This document shows, in pieces, positions 63,562 to 64,000 of a stretch of DNA of 64,000 nt. The stretch covers positions 1 to 64,000 of the forward strand of contig NZ_NMQR01000007.1 in NCBI RefSeq assembly GCF_003545805.1, written 5' to 3'. Every line of letters starts with the position of its first letter. Within the stretch, counting starts at the first letter, position 1. Below the pieces are notes generated by a model. It saw nothing but the letters and a program-made list of their open reading frames with translations. It made no database searches and was not told the DNA's origin. Both the position numbers and the translations under genes were made by a program. The DNA is from Photorhabdus sp. CRCIA-P01. GTDB lineage: Bacteria; Pseudomonadota; Gammaproteobacteria; Enterobacterales; Enterobacteriaceae.

Positions 63562-64000
63562 AATCGAACGCCTCACTTTTTTGATGTGAACGATTATTGC
63601 AACGACGGCAAATGTCCATTGCATTTCGATTTCCACATGAGAGTGCTTCACGGGCCCGACGAAACTGAGGTGAATTCCAGATTCCCATGATAGGGGTATC
63701 AAAGACGTTGCCGAGAACCACTTCCTCTTTGTTATCCTCATAGCAAAGCACTACATTCCCTGTGATCGTGATAATCAACATGTCTGATGGCGCAAAACAG
63801 GGAAGATTCGAGACGATTTCTGGCCCGGCGATCACATTGCCCGCACGATTGGTCAACTGTAACTGATCAGGAATAAGCCAGATAAGATCAGGTTTGGGCG
63901 CTCCAGGTTTGCTGTCGTGCTGAGTGATAATAAACTGTTTAATGCCATTTTTATGTAACAGTTGATATTTTTCATCCGTCAGATAATCGCCATTGCTATA
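63551..64000 (-). CDS. Radical SAM/SPASM-domain protein, C-terminal part (cut by window edge)
   Basis: The minus-strand frame is open to the window edge: YSNGDYLTDEKYQLLHKNGI, KQFIITQHDSKPGAPKPDLI at the barrel end, then the SPASM-type C-terminus with C in LPCFAPSDMLIITITGNVVL, CYEDNKEEVVLGNVFDTPIM, WNSPQFRRAREALSCGNRNA and MDICRRCNN. The Cys set (C-x(n)-CYED, C-x-x-C) fits binding of an auxiliary iron-sulfur cluster. The radical SAM Cys motif lies outside the window. The stop overlaps the start of the glycosyltransferase gene. Confidence 0.82.
   Translation of the reverse strand, partial: YSNGDYLTDEKYQLLHKNGIKQFIITQHDSKPGAPKPDLIWLIPDQLQLTNRAGNVIAGPEIVSNLPCFAPSDMLIITITGNVVLCYEDNKEEVVLGNVFDTPIMGIWNSPQFRRAREALSCGNRNAMDICRRCNNRSHQKSEAFDYVL

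Overview
The window looks like a chromosomal segment of Photorhabdus (Morganellaceae). The evidence is an ngrA-type phosphopantetheinyl transferase gene, a full 4-hydroxyphenylacetate (hpa) catabolic operon, PapD/PapC-type fimbrial operons, 127-bp ERIC elements, an Hcp-linked type VI secretion (T6SS) island and heavy insertion-sequence decay. Genus assignment is inferred from recognised gene families, not from any database search.

Layout. 1-4478: a truncated TetR-type regulator, a Tm-1-like/UPF0261 gene, its usual partner (a PEP-hydrolase-like TIM barrel) broken by a 10-bp tandem duplication, a frameshifted LysR gene, and an unrecognised 245-aa gene with a clear promoter and palindrome. 5409-22745: an AT-rich, all-minus-strand biosynthetic gene cluster (BGC). 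It encodes one acyl carrier protein, two adenylating enzymes, two FabH-like enzymes with an atypical Cys-His-His active site, a divergent thiolase-fold protein, an acyl-CoA-dehydrogenase pair, a transglutaminase-like protein, an alpha/beta hydrolase, a fold-type III PLP decarboxylase, and RND plus MATE exporters. 23516-26502: fossils of an integrative conjugative element (TraC-like ATPase), a dead IS982 element with its target duplication, and a frameshifted GT9 glycosyltransferase.

27005-40788: two closely similar chaperone-usher fimbrial operons in tandem. The first carries an extra adhesin gene and the fossil of a third usher 3' end. They are separated by IS30, IS4-like and IS5 relics, a structured IS200/IS605-like end, and an eight-copy octanucleotide repeat in the second operon's leader. 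40834-41577: ngrA. 41654-53545: hpaR and the hpa operon (hpaG split in two, E, D, F, a Bcr-type MFS exporter, a GabD-like dehydrogenase, H, I, X, A). The monooxygenase genes hpaBC are absent. 53855-56081: a small membrane protein, an hcp gene, a 43-codon stump of an effector gene and three tandem CdiI-like immunity genes (the last with a stop codon). 56834-58270: phoA. 58340-64000: a minus-strand cluster of radical SAM/SPASM protein, glycosyltransferase, GMC oxidoreductase and a three-gene ABC exporter, running off the window.

How the genes fit together. In the BGC, the ligases would load acyl or aminoacyl groups onto the carrier protein (activated by a phosphopantetheinyl transferase such as NgrA). 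The dehydrogenase pair would desaturate, the decarboxylase would supply or unmask an amine, the FabH-like and transglutaminase-like proteins would join or release units, and the two pumps would export the product. No known cluster of this composition is recognised, so this is the best candidate for an undescribed system. The hpa operon converts homoprotocatechuate to succinate and pyruvate, with the embedded GabD-like enzyme plausibly taking the last step.
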